Origin: Leptospira yanagawae serovar Saopaulo str. Sao Paulo = ATCC 700523
GTDB lineage: Bacteria; Spirochaetota; Leptospiria; Leptospirales; Leptospiraceae
DNA length: 64,000 bases
Assembly (NCBI RefSeq): GCF_000332475.2
Contig: NZ_AOGX02000016.1
Coordinates: 1 to 64,000 of the forward strand
Direction of reading: 5' to 3'
The translations under genes were made by a program, and so were the position numbers. The notes under the pieces are model-generated. The model saw only the letters and a list, made by a program, of their open reading frames with translations, ran no database searches and was not told where the DNA came from. Below, in pieces: positions 60,650 to 64,000 of this stretch (the stretch's first letter is position 1; each line of letters begins with the position of its first letter).

Positions 60650-62296
60650 GTGGATTTTGTCCAGGTTTGGGAATCGAAATGGGATGAAGCCCTCAAACTA
60701 TGGAGTGACTACGTTAAACTAACTCCTGCTAAGTTTTTGTTTTCAGAATCCGAAGAGAAAGTGGAAGGATTAACTACATCGTTTGCAGCCATTCGCCTAA
60801 AAGACCACCGCGTCCTATTGTCTGTGAGACAAATCCAACACTACAAACTCGAAGATTTTGCATTGGAAATTTTAGGCCACGAAATTGGACACCATGTCTA
60901 CTGTCCCGGGGATTTGGCCGACCAAGCAAAATTGGTTTACATCACAAACTTAGCAATGCCTCGTTATAATCACCTAACACCTATGATCGTAAATGTTTAC
61001 GAAGATTTGTTTATCAATGATCATCTTAAAAGACAAAACAATCTGAGAATGGAAGAGGTGTATAAAAAATTAGGAAAACAAAAGGACTTATTCTGGAATT
61101 TCTATATGAGAACCTATGAATTATTATGGGTTCTTCCTTCTGGAACTCTCACCGAAGGCACGTTAAGTGACCAAATCCAATCGGATGCGGCTCTTGTCTC
61201 TCGAATGATTCGAAACTATCCTAATGATTGGGCAAAAGCTATGTTTGATTTTGCAAGTATCTGTTTTCCCTATTTTTTTGAAACAAATCAAGAATCGGAA
61301 TCCAAACTCATCAAATCATTATTAGATACATTAGAAGCTGGGAAAGGGATGACCCCTCCCTCCGGAATCACAGAGGTGGAAATCTCATCAGAACTTTTTC
61401 CTATGGAGGGAATCACTGGTTCAAAACACTCTCTTACACCTTCTGAATATTCAACCATTTGTAAGAGTATGGGAATTGATGCTGATATTTCTGAAATCAC
61501 ATACCGATACTACAAAGATAAGGCCTTACCATATCTTGTTCCTTTCCCTGAGTTAATCACACCTGGTGCAAAGGAAGAAATTTTAGAAGGGAATGATTTA
61601 TGGGATCCTGGTTCTCCGATTGATAAAATCAATTGGCTTGAGTCCACTATCAAAAGCCCTGTAATCATTCCAGGTTATACTACTGTAGAAGATGTGTATG
61701 GCGAAACTACATCCAATGAAATCAAATTAAACCCTATCGACTTAGACTTGTTTGTTGACTGTTCTGGTTCCATGCCGAATCCACAAACGGATTTATCCTA
61801 CTTAACTTTAGCAGGTGCCATCATCGCATTATCTGCATTAAAAACTGGTAGTAGTGTTCGAGTGACCTTATGGTCTGGAGAAAAAGAATTTTTAGTTACA
61901 AATGGTTTTATTAAAAATGAAAAGGAAATCTTAAAAGTACTCACAGGTTACTTTGGCGGAGGGACATGTTTTCCCTTAGAACTTTTGGAAGATGATTACA
62001 ACGAAAAACCAAAACGAAAACGACACATCCTTGTGATTTCCGATGACGGGATTGATACCATGTTCACTCAAAATTACCCTCGTGACCAACGTTCCATTGT
62101 GAAAAACGCTTTAGAAAAGGCAGGTGGTGGAGGGTCAATGGTCTTACAACTTTACCAACCAAATAACAATCCAGTTGTGAATGAATTACAACATAGTGGT
62201 TGGGAGATTTATCCGATCAAAACTTGGACTGACTTGATTCAGTTTAGTAAGGACTTCGTAGAAAGGAATTATGTTAGAAATCAGACATTACGTTAA
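60650..62296 (+). CDS. Zincin-like and VWA-domain protein (DUF2201-like)
   Basis: 548 residues. The GTG at 60650 directly follows the previous stop, with GGGAGA six bases upstream. The motif HEIGH (His77, Glu78, His81) is a zinc-metallopeptidase-like HExxH; VYEDLF near 116-121 could supply a third acidic ligand. The C-terminal part has a VWA domain from about 360, with the MIDAS motif DCSGS (Asp370-Ser374), Thr in GGGTCF and Asp in VISDDGID. The layout resembles DUF2201 proteins. With MoxR it forms a classical AAA+/VWA pair. Peptidase activity is inferred from the motif only. Confidence 0.75.
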   Translation: MDFVQVWESKWDEALKLWSDYVKLTPAKFLFSESEEKVEGLTTSFAAIRLKDHRVLLSVRQIQHYKLEDFALEILGHEIGHHVYCPGDLADQAKLVYITNLAMPRYNHLTPMIVNVYEDLFINDHLKRQNNLRMEEVYKKLGKQKDLFWNFYMRTYELLWVLPSGTLTEGTLSDQIQSDAALVSRMIRNYPNDWAKAMFDFASICFPYFFETNQESESKLIKSLLDTLEAGKGMTPPSGITEVEISSELFPMEGITGSKHSLTPSEYSTICKSMGIDADISEITYRYYKDKALPYLVPFPELITPGAKEEILEGNDLWDPGSPIDKINWLESTIKSPVIIPGYTTVEDVYGETTSNEIKLNPIDLDLFVDCSGSMPNPQTDLSYLTLAGAIIALSALKTGSSVRVTLWSGEKEFLVTNGFIKNEKEILKVLTGYFGGGTCFPLELLEDDYNEKPKRKRHILVISDDGIDTMFTQNYPRDQRSIVKNALEKAGGGGSMVLQLYQPNNNPVVNELQHSGWEIYPIKTWTDLIQFSKDFVERNYVRNQTLR

Positions 62297-62822
62297 AAAA
62301 GTTCTAAACACAGCCTTCCATGTGGTGGATTTGCCTTCCGTATCATTAGATGCTTTGTGGTTTGACGTTTTTTTCTTACGCACAGGCCAAGGAAAAACAA
62401 CTGTTTTCCCAAAATCCTTTGATTCTATCACCAATCAAAATCTAAAAGCACTTCACATCATCTTAGCCAATCTTTTGTATGACAAAGAATCACAAATTCC
62501 AGATTTTTCCAAAGATTCCTTATTTGAATACTTAACAAACACCTTACAAATATTATGTGAACTTGTCCCCAATTACAATACTTGGACAACCGATGCAGAA
62601 CGTGCCGAGGAATTGATTCGAAGTTTATTCCATTCACTTGGTTTTCTTCCAGAGAATGAAACAAAAGAATATTTTAGGGACCGTTATCTTTCCATTGATT
62701 CACGAGAGCGTATCCGCATTTTAGACGAAACAAAAAAAGCACAAGAAAGAGCCAAAGAAATCTTAAGGCAAATGAAATTAAAAGAAGAGGAAGAAGCTGC
62801 CTCAAAGTATAACCGTGAGTAA
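62271..62822 (+). CDS. Hypothetical helical protein of the MoxR/VWA operon
   Basis: 183 residues. The ATG at 62271 lies inside the end of the VWA gene (26-base overlap) with AAGGA just upstream, so translation is coupled. Mostly helical; a charged C-terminal helix at about 145-180 (ILDETKKAQERAKEILRQMK, then LKEEEEAASKYN) suggests a coiled coil. No motif or signal peptide. It is not recognised. The overlaps on both sides show it belongs to the operon. Confidence 0.6.
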   Translation: MLEIRHYVKKVLNTAFHVVDLPSVSLDALWFDVFFLRTGQGKTTVFPKSFDSITNQNLKALHIILANLLYDKESQIPDFSKDSLFEYLTNTLQILCELVPNYNTWTTDAERAEELIRSLFHSLGFLPENETKEYFRDRYLSIDSRERIRILDETKKAQERAKEILRQMKLKEEEEAASKYNRE

Positions 62823-64000
62823 AACTTTGGATTTAACAACAACTCCTCTCTTACGTGAAGGATGGGAAGAGGAATTAAATAAAATGATCCTTTCCCATTA
62901 CGCACCAAAATGGAATGCAAAAATTGGTGACAAGATTACTGAAGGAGATTACCAATTTGTGAAATCCTTCGAAAAAGAATTGATTCATGCAAAAAAGAAT
63001 GGCTACTACCAAACCAAACAATCCATTCTTTCATACATTGAAGATTACCGCATACAATCAGAGTTTTTTCGCTCTCGTTTGTATGGACTTAAAATTAAAG
63101 ATGAATTTGAATCGATTCCACTGACAACAAGAGATGATTTACAATCACACATCACAGAAATCATACCTTCGGACATAGATTTATCCAAGATGGTCATCAA
63201 TCCTACTTCGGGAACAACAGGAAAACCTATTCTTGCACCAAACCATCCAAAAGCGATCGGGTGTTATGTACCTCTGATTGAATACAGTGTAGAAAAATTT
63301 GGAGTGAAACCCATCCATTCACCGAAGTCCAGTTTTGCCATCCAACTCTGTTACCAGGAAAAAACCATCGAATATGCCACTTGTCATAGTTTGGCGGGAG
63401 GAGCCAAATTTGCTAAAATCAACATCCACCCTAACTCCTGGAGAAGGACTTCGGATATACAAAACTTCCTCAAAGAATCATCTCCTCAAATCCTAACTGG
63501 CGATCCTTATGCATTTGAATCCGCAATGAAAATGGGGATTCAATATAGACCTGAAGCCATCCATTCCACAGCTTTAGAGTTAACTCCTGCTTTACGAGAA
63601 AAATTAACTGAATTCTTCCAATGCCCCGTGATCAACTTTTATTCGTTAAACGAAACTGGACCGATCGCATATTCTTGCCCCATCCATCCAAATTGGATGC
63701 ACCTTCTCCCCCATGATTTATATCTGGAAGTTTTATCGGAAGAGTCTGGATTCCCAGTCCCCACTGGCAACATTGGAGAGTTTGTGATTACTGGTGGCAG
63801 GAATCCTTATTTACCACTCCTTCGTTATAAAACAGGTGATTTTGGTGAAATTGAATTTGGCCCCTGTCTTTGCGGAGACCATTTTCCACGTTTACGTCTG
63901 TTATCTGGTAGAAAACCCGTTTACTTTCAAAAAACAAATGGGGATACCATCAATCCAATTGATGTTGGAAGGATCCTTAGAAAAAAACCATTCATATTCC
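62815..64000 (+). CDS. PaaK-like adenylate-forming enzyme (3' end beyond the window)
   Basis: A partial CDS starting with GTG at 62815, overlapping the previous stop by eight bases, open to the window end (about 395 codons). It has the AMP-binding motif TSGTTGKP, a YSLNETGPIAYSCP segment like PaaK's A5 motif (near residue 280), YKTGD near 340 and LSGRKP near 365. Members of the phenylacetate-CoA ligase family make acyl-adenylates and CoA thioesters or feed other carriers; the substrate here is unknown. It is unusual as a partner of a MoxR/VWA operon. Confidence 0.75.
   Translation, partial: MSKTLDLTTTPLLREGWEEELNKMILSHYAPKWNAKIGDKITEGDYQFVKSFEKELIHAKKNGYYQTKQSILSYIEDYRIQSEFFRSRLYGLKIKDEFESIPLTTRDDLQSHITEIIPSDIDLSKMVINPTSGTTGKPILAPNHPKAIGCYVPLIEYSVEKFGVKPIHSPKSSFAIQLCYQEKTIEYATCHSLAGGAKFAKINIHPNSWRRTSDIQNFLKESSPQILTGDPYAFESAMKMGIQYRPEAIHSTALELTPALREKLTEFFQCPVINFYSLNETGPIAYSCPIHPNWMHLLPHDLYLEVLSEESGFPVPTGNIGEFVITGGRNPYLPLLRYKTGDFGEIEFGPCLCGDHFPRLRLLSGRKPVYFQKTNGDTINPIDVGRILRKKPFIF

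Noticed and set aside
1..64000. CRISPR array, insertion sequence, prophage or toxin-antitoxin pair
   Set aside because: No direct-repeat series, transposase, integrase, phage structural gene or toxin-antitoxin pair was recognised on either strand.

Overview
The window is about 39% GC by eye, densely coding, and best explained as chromosome of a spirochaete of the genus Leptospira, probably a free-living saprophytic species. The evidence is an OmpL47-type Ig-like surface protein, a FlaA-like periplasmic flagellar sheath protein, a PIN/TRAM protein next to a CarD regulator, several SpoIIE phosphatases with 7TMR-DISM or TPR modules, and many envelope proteins of a leptospiral type that I cannot name. 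The genus is inferred from remembered family distributions, not from a search. I see no tRNA, rRNA, CRISPR array, insertion sequence, phage gene or origin. No gap without a gene exceeds 300 bases; the largest are 11988-12142, 51853-51999 and 16095-16232.

Layout. Positions 1-11452 are all on the minus strand: the 5' end of an unknown gene, a short-chain dehydrogenase, a 7TM-PAS histidine kinase, a bactofilin, a small TPR protein, AcpS, a 1904-residue kinase/ATPase/GAF/PP2C protein, a second dehydrogenase and a hotdog-PilZ protein. A universal stress gene (11556-11987) has a perfect FNR/CRP-type palindrome upstream. Positions 12143-20429 form a divergent polyamine locus: a binding-protein ABC importer of YdcSTUV/PotDABC type on minus, and GabD, GabT and PatD on plus. 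Together these would import putrescine or a related amine and convert aminobutyraldehyde via GABA to succinate.

Positions 20473-34800 hold a DUF389 membrane protein, a PpiD-like protein with CheX, a three-gene envelope operon (PD40-OmpA protein, anchored linker, TPR protein), an ABC-F ATPase, a beta-barrel protein, the rdgB-STAS-comF group, an OmpL47-like protein, a FlaA-like protein and a small acidic protein. Positions 34807-43322 hold an envelope protein, Lnt, PIN/TRAM, CarD, a SPOR protein, a methyltransferase and a TPR-bearing PP2C phosphatase.

Positions 43390-50215 are a complete caa3-type cytochrome oxidase locus: subunits IV, III, I and II, Sco and an extra 50-residue membrane protein on minus, and CtaA-CtaB for haem A on plus. 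Two TPM-domain proteins follow. Positions 52000-57485 (minus) carry a 7TMR-DISM PP2C phosphatase, citrate synthase, a STAS antagonist, a small zinc-ribbon protein, a cytochrome c and an epimerase. Positions 57559-64000 (plus) are a tightly coupled operon: anchored protein, MoxR AAA+ ATPase, unknown protein, zincin-like/VWA protein, unknown protein and a PaaK-like adenylate-forming enzyme that runs off the window. That operon is the best candidate for an undescribed system. A second theme is signalling by partner switching: three PP2C/SpoIIE phosphatases and two STAS proteins lie in the window without an obvious RsbW-type kinase. Non-ATG starts (TTG, GTG, probably one CTG) are common.
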